From the NCBI GenBank assembly GCA_963751105.1, contig CAVVTG010000002.1:2170001-2234000 (forward strand): a DNA stretch of 64,000 nt, in the 5' to 3' direction. Position 1 is the stretch's first letter. The number at the start of each line of letters is the position of its first letter. The translations under genes and the position numbers were made by a program. The stretch comes from JACVRW01 sp963751105 (GTDB taxonomy: Bacteria; Actinomycetota; Thermoleophilia; Solirubrobacterales; Thermoleophilaceae). The notes under the pieces are model-generated. The model was not told where the DNA came from, did not search any database, and was given only the letters and a program-made list of their open reading frames with translations. This document shows, one piece after another, positions 8,787 to 17,820 of this stretch.

Positions 8787-10495
8787 TGGAAGCCGGTAGC
8801 GCAACCGGCACGCGGCGGCCGGTGGCCCGCCCCGAGGTGATGCTCCACGGCATGAGCACGCCGCCGCGCGGCTGGCTCGCCTGGCTCACCACCACCGATC
8901 ACAAGAAGATCGGGATCCTCTACATCTTCACCGCCTTCGTGTTCATGCTGGTGGGCGGCGTGGAGGCGCTGATCATGCGCCTCCAGCTGAGCGAGGCGGA
9001 GAACACCCTCGTCTCGCCCGAGACCTACAACGGCCTCGTGACGATGCACGGAACCACCATGGTGTTCCTGTTCGTGATCCCCCTGATCGCGGGCTTCGGC
9101 AACTACCTGGTTCCGCTGATGGTGGGTGCCCGGGACATGGCCTTCCCGCGGCTCAACGCCCTGTCCTACTGGCTCACCCTGTTCGGCGGCGTCGCCTTCT
9201 ACTGCTCGCTCTTCTTCGAGCCGCCGCAGGCCGGCTGGACCTCGTACGCCCCGCTGTCGGACGACCTCTACTCGCCCGGCGGAGGGATAGACGCCTGGAT
9301 ATTCCTGATCCACCTCACCGGACTGTCGTCGCTGGTGGGGGCGATCAACTTCGTGGCCACGATCCACAACATGCGCGCGCCCGGCATGAGCTGGGGCCGC
9401 ATGCCGCTGTTCGTGTGGTCGATCCTCGTGTTCAGCTACCTGCTGATCGCCGCCCTGCCCTGCATCGCGGCCGCGGTGACGATGCTGCTCACCGACCGCC
9501 ACTTCGGCACCGCCTTCTTCGACCCCACCGGTGGCGGTGATCCGCTGCTGTGGCAGCACCTGTTCTGGTTCTTCGGACACCCCGAGGTCTACATCATGGT
9601 GCTGCCCGCGTTCGGGATGGTCTCGGAGATCCTGCCGGTGTTCGCCCGCAAGCCGATCTTCGGCTACAAGGCGATCGCCGCCGCCACCGTGGCCATCGCG
9701 TTCCTCGGCCTGCTGGTGTGGGCGCACCACATGTTCACCACGCCGACCGCGACCGTGGTGCTGGCCTTCTTCATGCTCTCCTCGTTCACGATCGCGGTGC
9801 CCACCGGCATCAAGATCTTCAACTGGATCGCCACGCTGTGGCGGGGCTCGATCGTGTTCAAGACGCCGCTCTACTTCGCCGCAGCGCTGCCCGCTCTGTT
9901 CGTGATCGGCGGCATCTCGGGCATCCAGCTGGCCATCTTCCCGGTGGACTGGCAGCTCCACGACAGCTACTTCGTGGTGGCCCACTTCCACTACACGATC
10001 TTCGGCGGCGGCGTGTTCGGGTACTTCGCCGGGCTCTACTACTGGTTCCCGAAGATGACCGGCCGCATGCTCTCGGAGACCCTCGGCAAGTGGTCGTTCT
10101 GGCTGATGTTCATCGGCTTCAACGTGACCTTCCTGATCCAGCACTCCGCGGGCCTGTCGGGCATGCCCCGGCGCGTGTACGACTACAGCGAGCAGCTGAA
10201 CGTGGAGGTCTACAACCAGATCTCGACCTTCGGCTCGTTCCTGCTCGGCGTGGGCGTGGTGGTCACCCTGGTCAACGTCATCCTCAGCCTCCGTTCCGGA
10301 AAGAAGGCGGGCAACGACCCGTGGAAGGGCAACACGCTCGAGTGGTTCACGAGCTCGCCTCCGCCCGCCAACAACTTCGACGTGATCCCGCGAGTGCGCA
10401 GCGTGGAGCCGATGAAGGACATCCGCCGCGAGGTGGCCGCCGCCGCCCAGGGCGAAGAGACGTCGGCTCAGCCCCTGTCCTCGCGCGGCGTCTAG
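8786..10495 (+). CDS. ctaD: Cytochrome c oxidase subunit I, A1 type
   Basis: The 569-residue heme-copper catalytic subunit. The low-spin heme His is in TMHGTTMVF. The CuB/Tyr region reads QHLFWFFGHPEVYIMVLP, giving CuB His, the D-channel Glu of GHPEV and the cross-linking Tyr. The paired His is in WAHHMF, and the high-spin heme ligands are in DSYFVVAHFHYTIFGG. The GHPEVY motif classes it as an A1-type oxidase, which pumps protons through D and K channels. The GTG start overlaps coxB (TAGTG). This is distinct from the second subunit I at 39.8 kb. Confidence 0.96.
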   Translation: MEAGSATGTRRPVARPEVMLHGMSTPPRGWLAWLTTTDHKKIGILYIFTAFVFMLVGGVEALIMRLQLSEAENTLVSPETYNGLVTMHGTTMVFLFVIPLIAGFGNYLVPLMVGARDMAFPRLNALSYWLTLFGGVAFYCSLFFEPPQAGWTSYAPLSDDLYSPGGGIDAWIFLIHLTGLSSLVGAINFVATIHNMRAPGMSWGRMPLFVWSILVFSYLLIAALPCIAAAVTMLLTDRHFGTAFFDPTGGGDPLLWQHLFWFFGHPEVYIMVLPAFGMVSEILPVFARKPIFGYKAIAAATVAIAFLGLLVWAHHMFTTPTATVVLAFFMLSSFTIAVPTGIKIFNWIATLWRGSIVFKTPLYFAAALPALFVIGGISGIQLAIFPVDWQLHDSYFVVAHFHYTIFGGGVFGYFAGLYYWFPKMTGRMLSETLGKWSFWLMFIGFNVTFLIQHSAGLSGMPRRVYDYSEQLNVEVYNQISTFGSFLLGVGVVVTLVNVILSLRSGKKAGNDPWKGNTLEWFTSSPPPANNFDVIPRVRSVEPMKDIRREVAAAAQGEETSAQPLSSRGV

Positions 10496-10499
10496 CGGT

Positions 10500-11462
10500 G
10501 TGAGCGCCGCGCCCTCGACCGGCTTCCGGCGGCTGGCGCTCGCCACGCTCGCGGCCACCTTCGCGCTCATAATCCTCGGCGGCATCGTCCGGGTCTCCGA
10601 TTCGGGCCTCGGGTGCGGGCCCGCGGGCTCGGGCTTCAGCGGCTGGCCGTTCTGCAACGGCGACGTGGTGCCGGGGCTCGACCTCAACACCATCATCGAG
10701 TACGCCCACCGAGTGCTCGCCATGGTCGTGGGCCTGATGATCCTGTCGCTGTTCGTGCTGGCCTGGAAGCGCCACCGCGAGTATCGCCTGCCCACCGGCG
10801 TGCTGCTCGTACTGGTGGCCGCGCAGGGCCTGCTCGGCGGTCTCACCGTGGAGGAGAACCTCGAGGAGGCCTACGTCGCGGCCCACCTCGGCCTGGCCAT
10901 GCTCCTGCTCGGCATCGAGCTGTATGTGGTGCGTTCCACCCGCGGCGTGCGCTCACAGGACGGAGGGCCGGGAGTCCGGCTGCTGGCCGTCGCCGCCACG
11001 GCGGCGGTGTTCTGCACGATCGTGGCCGGCGGCTACATGGCCGGGACGCAGAACTACGGGCGCGCCGACTACCAGCTCGGGCAGGGCGCCCACCACGCCT
11101 GCGGCAAGCAGTTCCCCACCTGCAACGGCGAGTTCATGCCCTTCGGGCGTGCCGAGCTCGTGGACATCCACCTCACCCACCGCGCCTTCATGTACCTGGC
11201 CTCGATCCTCGTCATCGCCCTGGCAGTGGTGGCACTGCGCCGCCGACTGGCCACGCGCTACGCCTGGGCGCTCCTCGGCGTGCTGTTCACCCAGGTGGTG
11301 GTGGGCGCGCTGAACGTCTGGCTCGACGAGTACGAGCTCCTGATCCTGCTCCACCTCGCGCTGGGCACACTGCTGTGGGCGGCCGCCCTCGGCATGACCC
11401 TCCAGCTGTCTCCCGCCACCGAGCCGGCTCGTCGCGGCCGGACATCGGCGGTCACGGCATGA
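10500..11462 (+). CDS. ctaA: Heme A synthase (COX15/CtaA)
   Basis: A 320-residue, eight-helix membrane protein with the four conserved heme-ligating His regions: EYAHR, VAAHLGLAM, DIHLTHRAF and ILLHLALG. An extracytoplasmic Cys pair (CGPAGSGFSGWPFC) matches the first loop of actinobacterial and Bacillus CtaA. It oxidises heme O to heme A for the aa3-type oxidases. GTG 10500 lies four bases after the ctaD stop, and its stop overlaps ctaB (ATGA), so oxidase and cofactor assembly are co-expressed. Confidence 0.94.
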   Translation: MSAAPSTGFRRLALATLAATFALIILGGIVRVSDSGLGCGPAGSGFSGWPFCNGDVVPGLDLNTIIEYAHRVLAMVVGLMILSLFVLAWKRHREYRLPTGVLLVLVAAQGLLGGLTVEENLEEAYVAAHLGLAMLLLGIELYVVRSTRGVRSQDGGPGVRLLAVAATAAVFCTIVAGGYMAGTQNYGRADYQLGQGAHHACGKQFPTCNGEFMPFGRAELVDIHLTHRAFMYLASILVIALAVVALRRRLATRYAWALLGVLFTQVVVGALNVWLDEYELLILLHLALGTLLWAAALGMTLQLSPATEPARRGRTSAVTA

Positions 11463-12355
11463 GCGGCACGGCCGCCTCCACCACCGCGGTCCGCTCCGGC
11501 TGGCGAGTGGTGGTGGCCGACTACTTCGACCTGTGCAAGCCGAAGGTCCAGTCGCTGCTGCTGTTCATCACGGTCACCACGATGTTCGTGGCCGGCGATC
11601 CGTCGCTCTCACTCGTGCTGCTCACCTGTCTCGGCGGCGCTCTGTCCGCAGGCGGCGCCGGTGCGATCAACCACTACCTGGACCGCGACCTCGACCGGCT
11701 GATGACACGGACCGCGGATCGCCCGGTGGCCTCCGGCCGGGTGGCTCCGGCCGCGGCGCTGTGGTTCGGCATCACCCTGGGGGTGGCCTCGTTCGTCCTG
11801 CTGGCGGTGACGGTCAATCCGCTGGCGGCGGCCCTGTCGCTGTCGGGACTGCTCGGCTACGTGTTCGTCTACACGCTCTGGCTCAAGCGCTCGACGCCCC
11901 AGAACATCGTGATCGGCGGCGCGGCCGGCGCCGTGCCTCCGCTGGTGGCCTGGGCGGCGGTGACCGGCGAGCTCACCGGCACGCCGATCTACCTGTTCGC
12001 CATCGTCTTCTTCTGGACCCCGCCGCACTTCTGGGCGCTGTCGCTCCTGATGAAGGACGACTACGCGCGCGCGGGCGTGCCCATGCTCCCGGTGGTGCGC
12101 GGCGAGCGCGAGACGCGCCGACAGATCCTGCTCTACACCATCCTGCTCTACGCCGTGAGCCAGCTCCCGTTCTGCGCAGGGGCGTTCGGCCCCGCCTATC
12201 TGGTGGCCTCGATCGGGCTCGGAGCGGTGTTCATCTACGGAGCGGTGCGGCTGATGCGCCGCGCCGACCGCCGCTCGGCCCTGCGCCTCTACCTCTACTC
12301 GCTCGCCTACCTGGCGGCGCTGTTCGCGGCGATGGTGGTGGACGTCCGGCTGTAG
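11459..12355 (+). CDS. ctaB: Heme O synthase (protoheme IX farnesyltransferase)
   Basis: A 298-residue UbiA-superfamily prenyltransferase. The Asp-rich motif INHYLDRDLDRLMTRT binds Mg-farnesyl diphosphate, and the second conserved region is DDYARAGVPMLPVV. About eight to nine membrane helices follow the family pattern. It converts heme B to heme O, the substrate of CtaA encoded just upstream. ATG 11459 overlaps the ctaA stop. It ends the first oxidase cluster and is convergent with the GH15 gene across a repeat-filled spacer. Confidence 0.95.
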   Translation: MSGTAASTTAVRSGWRVVVADYFDLCKPKVQSLLLFITVTTMFVAGDPSLSLVLLTCLGGALSAGGAGAINHYLDRDLDRLMTRTADRPVASGRVAPAAALWFGITLGVASFVLLAVTVNPLAAALSLSGLLGYVFVYTLWLKRSTPQNIVIGGAAGAVPPLVAWAAVTGELTGTPIYLFAIVFFWTPPHFWALSLLMKDDYARAGVPMLPVVRGERETRRQILLYTILLYAVSQLPFCAGAFGPAYLVASIGLGAVFIYGAVRLMRRADRRSALRLYLYSLAYLAALFAAMVVDVRL

Positions 12356-12410
12356 GGCTCTTCCCCGCGCGCTCCGCGTTCCGCTCGGGGCGTGCGCGCT
12401 GGCGCGAGCG

Positions 12411-12553
12411 TGGTCCGTTTGGCTGGGGAAGGGGAACGTAGCCGGGTCGCTCGGTCCTGGGGGCGTCCGACGACTAACTCCCCCTGTGGGGGCACTAACT
12501 CGTCGGACCCCCTCCAAGACGCCCAGTCCCATCCCCTTCCCCAGCCAATCGTG
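12411..12553. repeat. Nested palindromic intergenic repeat (cores A and B plus hairpin)
   Basis: The spacer between convergent ctaB and the GH15 gene holds an outer inverted repeat with perfect 16-bp arms, TTGGCTGGGGAAGGGG at 12419-12434 and its complement at 12533-12548. Between them is a strong hairpin at 12459-12512 whose arms contain GTCCGACGACTAACTCCCCC and its near complement around a TGT loop. The 16-bp core recurs at 24784 and 44255, and hairpin arms of the same type recur at 24610, so this is a dispersed element. It may also end both converging transcripts. No transposase is nearby. Confidence 0.8.
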
Positions 12554-12612
12554 GGCGTCCCGAAGCGCCGCGCAGCGCCCGAGCGGACGCAGCGGCGCGG
12601 AGGCCGGGCCGC

Positions 12613-14544
12613 CTACTCCACCGACCGCTGCCGCGCCAGCTCGCGTCCCAGCGGCAACGTGCCCGCCTCGAGGCCCTGGTCGGCGCGGATGACGTGCATC
12701 ACCGCGTTGATCAGCGCGAGGTGGGTGAAGGCCTGGGGGTAGTTGCCCTGGTGGCGCCCGGAGCGGGCGTCGATCTCCTCGGCGTAGAGCCCGAGCGGGC
12801 TGGCGTAGCCGAGCAGCTTGCCGCACAGGTCACGGGCCCGGTCGACCTCGCCGATCTCGACCAGCGCCGACACGAGCCAGAAGGAGCAGATGGTGAAGGT
12901 GCCCTCCTCTCCCTTCAGGCCGTCGTCGGTCTCGCTGACGCGATAGCGGAGCACCAGGCCGTCCTCGGTGAGCTCGTCGGCGATCGCGAGCACCGTGGCC
13001 CGGATGCGCTCGTCGTCGGGCGGCAGGAAGCGAGTGAGCACCATCATCAGGACGGACGCGTCCAGGGCATCGGTGTCGTAGTGCTGGGTGAACACCCCGC
13101 GCTCGTCGAGCGCGTTGTCGAACATGTCCTGGCGGATCTCCTCGGCCGCCGACTGCCAGCGGGCGGCGAACTCGAGCTCGCCCCGTATCTCGGCCAGGCG
13201 GGCGCCGCGGTCGGCCGCCACCCAGCACATCAGCTTCGACGAGGTGAAGTGCTGGGGATCGCCGCGCACCTCCCAGATGCCGCGGTCGGGCTCGCGCCAC
13301 TTCTCGAGCGCCGTCTCCACCTGACGCTTGAGGATCGGCCAGAGCCGCTCCGGCAGATGGTCGCGGGACTTGGTGTGCAGGTAGACGGAGTCGAGCAGCG
13401 CGCCCCAGACGTCGTGCTGCTCCTGGTCGAAGGCCCCGTTGCCCACCCGCACCGGCCGCGCGTCCTCGTAGCCCGACAGGTGGTCCAGCGTCGCCTCGGT
13501 CAGCTGAGCCTCGCCTCCGATGCCGTACATGATCTGGAGCTGGTCCTCCTCCTTCTCGGCCACGTCGGCGATGAAGTAGAAGAAGTCGTTGGCCTCCCAG
13601 TCGAAGCCGAGGGTGTACAGGCCCCAGAGCATGAACGTGGCGTCGCGGATCCAGGTGAAGCGGTAGTCCCAGTTGCGCTCGCCGCCGGGCGACTCGGGCA
13701 GCGAGGTGGTGGCCGCGGCCACCAGCGCTCCCGTGGGCGAGTACGAGAGGCCCTTGAGGGTCAGGGCGGCGCGCTGCAGGTGGGTGCGCCAGGGATGGTC
13801 GGGGAACTGGCCGTGGTCGAGCCAGTGCTGCCAGTGGTGGGCGGTCCAGACGAGCCGGTCGTAGGCGTCCTCGTAGTTGGTGGGCGCCGGGTGATCGGAC
13901 CAGGACAGGGCGACGAACAGGGTGTCGCCCTCCTTCATCAGCGTGCGGCCGGTGGCCCGCGGGCCCTCGAAGCCGACGTTCATGTCGGTGGTGAGCCTGA
14001 GGTCGCACTCCGCGCCCTCGGCGCGGCAGGTGGCCTCGTGGTAGCCCTCGCCGGCGTACTCCCACTCCCCGTTGAGCCGCCCGTACTCGAAGCGGGGCTC
14101 GCAGTCGAGCGTGACCTGGACCTCGCCGTTGACGCAGCGAACGAGGCGCAGCAGCACGTGGTCGGCGTCGTAGTCGGTGGGCGCACGACGATGCGTGCCC
14201 GAGCGGTCGTGCTCGTGGTGCCAGGGGCCGATCAGCAGCACGTCGCGCACGATGATCCAGCCCCCGCTCGTGCCCCAGCTCGTCTCCACCACCATCGTGC
14301 CGGGCAGGTAGCGGCGCGCCGCCGGGACGGCCAAGTCGGCCGGACCGAGACGGAACACGCCCGCGTCGCGGTCGAGAACGGCGCCGAAGACGCTGGGCGA
14401 GTCGAAGCGCGGCAGGCACATCCACTCGACGTTGCCGTTTGGAGCAACCAGCGCGCAGGTCTCGCAGTCGGACAGGAAGGCGTATTCGGCGATCGGCGGA
14501 AACTGCGAGGCGCCGATCCCGCCCTGCGGGACCCAGGTGCTCAT
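12613..14544 (-). CDS. GH15 family glycoside hydrolase (trehalase/glucoamylase-like)
   Basis: A 643-residue cytoplasmic protein without a signal peptide: an N-terminal beta-sandwich (EYAFLSDCETCALVAPNG ... WMCLPRFDSPSVF) and a C-terminal (alpha/alpha)6 barrel. Visible catalytic-site segments are NWDYRFTWIRDA, DRGIWEVRG (general acid Glu) and LGLYAEEID (general base Glu). It resembles the mycobacterial GH15 trehalases, so release of glucose from trehalose or another alpha-glucoside is likely. Its ATG overlaps the pgl stop (ATGA), placing it last in the pentose phosphate operon where the glucose would be used. Confidence 0.88.
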   Translation of the reverse strand: MSTWVPQGGIGASQFPPIAEYAFLSDCETCALVAPNGNVEWMCLPRFDSPSVFGAVLDRDAGVFRLGPADLAVPAARRYLPGTMVVETSWGTSGGWIIVRDVLLIGPWHHEHDRSGTHRRAPTDYDADHVLLRLVRCVNGEVQVTLDCEPRFEYGRLNGEWEYAGEGYHEATCRAEGAECDLRLTTDMNVGFEGPRATGRTLMKEGDTLFVALSWSDHPAPTNYEDAYDRLVWTAHHWQHWLDHGQFPDHPWRTHLQRAALTLKGLSYSPTGALVAAATTSLPESPGGERNWDYRFTWIRDATFMLWGLYTLGFDWEANDFFYFIADVAEKEEDQLQIMYGIGGEAQLTEATLDHLSGYEDARPVRVGNGAFDQEQHDVWGALLDSVYLHTKSRDHLPERLWPILKRQVETALEKWREPDRGIWEVRGDPQHFTSSKLMCWVAADRGARLAEIRGELEFAARWQSAAEEIRQDMFDNALDERGVFTQHYDTDALDASVLMMVLTRFLPPDDERIRATVLAIADELTEDGLVLRYRVSETDDGLKGEEGTFTICSFWLVSALVEIGEVDRARDLCGKLLGYASPLGLYAEEIDARSGRHQGNYPQAFTHLALINAVMHVIRADQGLEAGTLPLGRELARQRSVE

Positions 14545-15200
14545 AGCCGGGCGGCCGCCGCCTCGTCGAGAAGGACGGTCACCGGAGCGTCCACCAGCGA
14601 TCCCGGTGCCCGCGGGTCGGGGCGGCCGAGGAACGCGCGCGCCACGGCATCGGCCTTCCCCTCGCCCGTCACCAGGAACACGATCTGGCGAGCGGCGTCC
14701 ACGACCGGAAGAGTAAGCGTGATGCGGGACACCAGCGGCGCCATCCCCGGGGTCTCCACGCCGACCGCCCGGCGCTCCCGCTCCCCGAGGGCGTCGTCGC
14801 CCGGAAACAGGGAGCAGATGTGGGCGTCGGGCCCGAGGCCGACGATCATCAGGTCGAAGGCCTCGAGGCCCGCATCGTTCAGCTCGCGCTCGTAGGCGGC
14901 GGCGCCCTCCTGCGGCCCCAGCTCGCCCTGCATGCGATGCACCTCGGCCCCGTCGGTCTTCGACAGCAGCGCCGTCTCGACCATGCCGAAGTTCGAGTGC
15001 TCGTGGTCGGGCGCGACGCAGCGCTCGTCGGTGAACCAGATGTGGGTGCCCGACCAGTCCGGCCTGACCTCGGCGACGCGCTCGTAGGCCGCACGCGGGG
15101 TCGAGCCGCCGGTGAGCACCACGTGCCCGCTCGCTTCCGCGAGCAGGGCCGCAGCGGCGCCGGCGGGATCGTCGGAAACCTGGAAGTCAGCCTTGGGCAC
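14541..15200 (-). CDS. pgl: 6-phosphogluconolactonase
   Basis: A 219-residue DevB/SOL-type protein. The N-terminal phosphate-binding loop VVLTGGSTPRAAYE, the WFTDERCVAPDHEHSNFGM block and IVGLGPDAHICSLFPG are the family signatures. It hydrolyses 6-phosphogluconolactone to 6-phosphogluconate in the cytoplasm, the step after Zwf. It lies 26 bases after opcA and overlaps the GH15 gene. Confidence 0.93.
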   Translation of the reverse strand: MPKADFQVSDDPAGAAAALLAEASGHVVLTGGSTPRAAYERVAEVRPDWSGTHIWFTDERCVAPDHEHSNFGMVETALLSKTDGAEVHRMQGELGPQEGAAAYERELNDAGLEAFDLMIVGLGPDAHICSLFPGDDALGERERRAVGVETPGMAPLVSRITLTLPVVDAARQIVFLVTGEGKADAVARAFLGRPDPRAPGSLVDAPVTVLLDEAAAARL

Positions 15201-15226
15201 GCGCGAATCCTATGGCCGCAGCGCCC

Positions 15227-16291
15227 CTACCGCAGCATCGCCTCGGCGCAGCCGATCGCCCGTACGTAGGCCGAGTCGCGCAGAAGCGCCTGACGGATTC
15301 CCTCGCCCAGGATGCCTCCCTCGCCGCGGGAGGCGCCCAGGACGGTCCACTCGGACACCCGGCCCTTGCGATCGGTGCGCCGGGCGGCCAGGCCGCCGGG
15401 GCCGCGATCGAGCGAGATGCTCATGCCGGAGGCCGTGCCGATCTCGATTCCGGCCAGCCCCGGAACGGCCTGCTTCGAGTCGGGCACCAGCTCGAGGGCC
15501 ACGTCCTGGCGCTTGCCGTGCGCCTTGCCGTGCAGGCCGCCGTTGGCGGCCATCAGCCCGCCCGGCTCCCAGGCGAGCCGGGAGGCCAGCCAGCCGCAGA
15601 ACAGCACGCCGGCCACGCCGGAGTCGGGGCGATGGTGGACGCGGACCGAATCGATCCGGCGCAGCTCCTCGCGCCACTGGGGCGGGTCGAAGGTCGAGGC
15701 CACCCGCTCGCGCCACGGCGTGCCGCGCAGCCAGGCCAGATCCACCACATAGGCCTCGCCGGACAGCTCGCGCGCTCGCCCCACCGCGCTGGCCGGGTCG
15801 GGCTCGTTCACGGAATCGATCAGGACCACCTGGGACAGATGCAACAGAGCGTCCAGTGCTTCCGTATGACCGTGGGGCGACCAGATGACCGTGGGGATGT
15901 CCGTGACCACCAGCGGGTCGACGATCGTGTCGAGCTTGTCCAGGTGCTTGGTCCCGACGTCGAGGACGATGCGCTCGCGCATCAGGGCCAGCTCGCCGAC
16001 GTGGTGGTGCTCGCCTCCGGTGGTGAGGGCCACGCTCGCGTCGATCCCGCTGCGTCCCGGCTCCACCGCGCACAGGATGGTGCGCGAAGCGTGGTAGCGC
16101 CCGACGTTCTCGAGCCGGTTGAGGATCTCGCCCCGCCACTCGCGGTCGAGCACCACCACCAGGTTGAGCACGCGCGCCGGGGCGGAGGCCTCCTCGGCCT
16201 GGTACTGGTGGCGCAGCAGCTCGCGCAGCGCCTCCTCGATGGCCCCCGGGGTGGTGTCCTGCTCGCTCCAGACCGCCCCGGCGTCGACCAT
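15227..16291 (-). CDS. opcA: Glucose-6-phosphate dehydrogenase assembly protein OpcA
   Basis: A 354-residue OpcA-family protein recognised by context and by the conserved blocks RVLNLVVVLD, ASRTILCAVEPG, PTVIWSPHGH and DLAWLRGTPWRE. OpcA proteins modulate or assemble glucose-6-phosphate dehydrogenase in cyanobacteria and actinobacteria and are typically encoded beside zwf. ATG 16289-16291 overlaps the zwf stop (TGATG), which defines the start although the frame is open far upstream. Confidence 0.9.
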   Translation of the reverse strand: MVDAGAVWSEQDTTPGAIEEALRELLRHQYQAEEASAPARVLNLVVVLDREWRGEILNRLENVGRYHASRTILCAVEPGRSGIDASVALTTGGEHHHVGELALMRERIVLDVGTKHLDKLDTIVDPLVVTDIPTVIWSPHGHTEALDALLHLSQVVLIDSVNEPDPASAVGRARELSGEAYVVDLAWLRGTPWRERVASTFDPPQWREELRRIDSVRVHHRPDSGVAGVLFCGWLASRLAWEPGGLMAANGGLHGKAHGKRQDVALELVPDSKQAVPGLAGIEIGTASGMSISLDRGPGGLAARRTDRKGRVSEWTVLGASRGEGGILGEGIRQALLRDSAYVRAIGCAEAMLR

Positions 16292-17817
16292 CAGATCGCT
16301 CGCCAGCGGTGGTGCTCGGCGGCCAGCAGGGCGTCCGACTCCTCGGGTCCCGGCGTGCCGGCGGGATAGGTCACCAGCGGCATGCCGTCCGACTCCCAGT
16401 TGGCGAGAATCGGGTCGATGATGCGCCACTGGGCCTCCACCTCGTCGTCGCGGGTGAAGAGCGTGGCGTCGCCGCGCATCGCGTCCATGATCAGGCGCTC
16501 GTAGGCCTCGGGCGACTGGGACAGGAACGCCGTGCCGTAGAGGAACTCCATGTTCACCGGGCGAATGCGCATGCGCGTGCCGGGGATCTTCGCGCCGAGC
16601 GAGAGCGATACCCCCTCGTTGGGCTGCATCGTCATGACCAGTTGGTTGGGCTGTACCCCCACCGAGCCCGCCGCCTCGAAGGCCAGGTGGGGCACGGGCT
16701 TGAGCGTCACTGCGATCTCGGTGATCTTGCGCGACAGCCGCTTGCCGGTACGCAGGTATATGGGCACGCCGGCCCAACGCCAGTTGTCGACCTCGAGCCG
16801 CAGAGCCACGTAGGTCTCGGTCTTCGAATCGTCCGGGACACCGTCCTCTTCGAGGTAGCCCACGACGTCGCTGCCCTCGGCGAAGCCCGCGGTGTACTGG
16901 GCTCGCACCACCTCGTCGGGCGTCGGCGGGCGGATGGCGTGGAGGACCTTGACCTTCTCGTCGCGCACCTCGTCGGCGGTGAACGTCACCGGCGGCTCCA
17001 TGCACAGCAGCGAGAGCAGCTGCAGCATGTGGTTCTGGACCAGGTCGCGCAGGGCGCCCGCGGAGTCGTAGTAGCCGGCGCGGCGCCCGATGCCGAGGTC
17101 CTCCGCCGCCGTGATCTGGACGTAGTCGATGAAGTTGCGGTTCCAGATCGGCTCGAACAGGCCGTTCGCGAAGCGAAAGGCCAGCATGTTCTGGACCGTC
17201 TCCTTGCCCAGGTAGTGGTCGATGCGAAAGACCTGGGACTCGTCGAGCACCGACAGCACCTGGTGGTTCAGCGCGCGGGCCTCCTCCAGACGCGTGCCGA
17301 ACGGCTTCTCGATCACCACCCGCACGTCGGCGCCCGGGATGGTGTCGAGCCCGTGCTCCCCGAGCTTGCCCACGATCACCGGGAAGAACGCCGGCGCCGT
17401 GGACAGATAGAAGACGCGGTCGTAGACGATGCCGGCGGCCGAGTCGCACTCCTTGAGCTGCTCCTCCAGGCGGTCGAAGACGTCGTCGTCGTCGAAGGTC
17501 CCCGGCACGTAGCGGATGCTCTCGAGCAGCTTCTCGAGCACCTGGGGGTCGGGCTTGCGGCGCGAGTGCTTCTCGATCGATTCTCGCGCCATGGCGCGGT
17601 AGTCGCCGTGCGGGATGTCCGAGCGCGACACGGCGATCAGGTTGAAGCGCTCGGGCAGCGCCCCCTCGTGAGCCAGGTTGTAGATCGCCGGCAGCAGCTT
17701 GCGATGGGCCAGGTCACCCGTGCCGCCGAAGATCACGAGCGTGGTCGGGTGGACCGGGAGCCGCTCCAGGCCCTCGACGAGCGGGTTGGCCTGCTCGGCT
17801 TGCTCGACCGTGGCCAT
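16291..17817 (-). CDS. zwf: Glucose-6-phosphate 1-dehydrogenase
   Basis: A 508-residue enzyme with the NADP-binding loop FGGTGDLAHRKLLPAIYNL near the N-terminus, the EKPFGT motif and the substrate-binding and catalytic segment RIDHYLGKETVQN. The length matches the family. It oxidises glucose-6-phosphate to the lactone and makes NADPH. It follows gnd by three bases and overlaps opcA, in a transcript ordered tkt, tal-pgi, gnd, zwf, opcA, pgl. Confidence 0.97.
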   Translation of the reverse strand: MATVEQAEQANPLVEGLERLPVHPTTLVIFGGTGDLAHRKLLPAIYNLAHEGALPERFNLIAVSRSDIPHGDYRAMARESIEKHSRRKPDPQVLEKLLESIRYVPGTFDDDDVFDRLEEQLKECDSAAGIVYDRVFYLSTAPAFFPVIVGKLGEHGLDTIPGADVRVVIEKPFGTRLEEARALNHQVLSVLDESQVFRIDHYLGKETVQNMLAFRFANGLFEPIWNRNFIDYVQITAAEDLGIGRRAGYYDSAGALRDLVQNHMLQLLSLLCMEPPVTFTADEVRDEKVKVLHAIRPPTPDEVVRAQYTAGFAEGSDVVGYLEEDGVPDDSKTETYVALRLEVDNWRWAGVPIYLRTGKRLSRKITEIAVTLKPVPHLAFEAAGSVGVQPNQLVMTMQPNEGVSLSLGAKIPGTRMRIRPVNMEFLYGTAFLSQSPEAYERLIMDAMRGDATLFTRDDEVEAQWRIIDPILANWESDGMPLVTYPAGTPGPEESDALLAAEHHRWRAI

Positions 17818-17820
17818 CGG

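Noticed and set aside
8606..10846. A 746-codon open frame on the minus strand
   Set aside because: Composition is His/Arg/Glu-rich noise opposite coxB-ctaD-ctaA, which carry all expected cofactor ligands.
15227..17449. A 740-codon minus-strand frame as one protein
   Set aside because: Only the last 354 codons match OpcA; the upstream part is out of frame with zwf, and an overlapping ATG gives the natural start.
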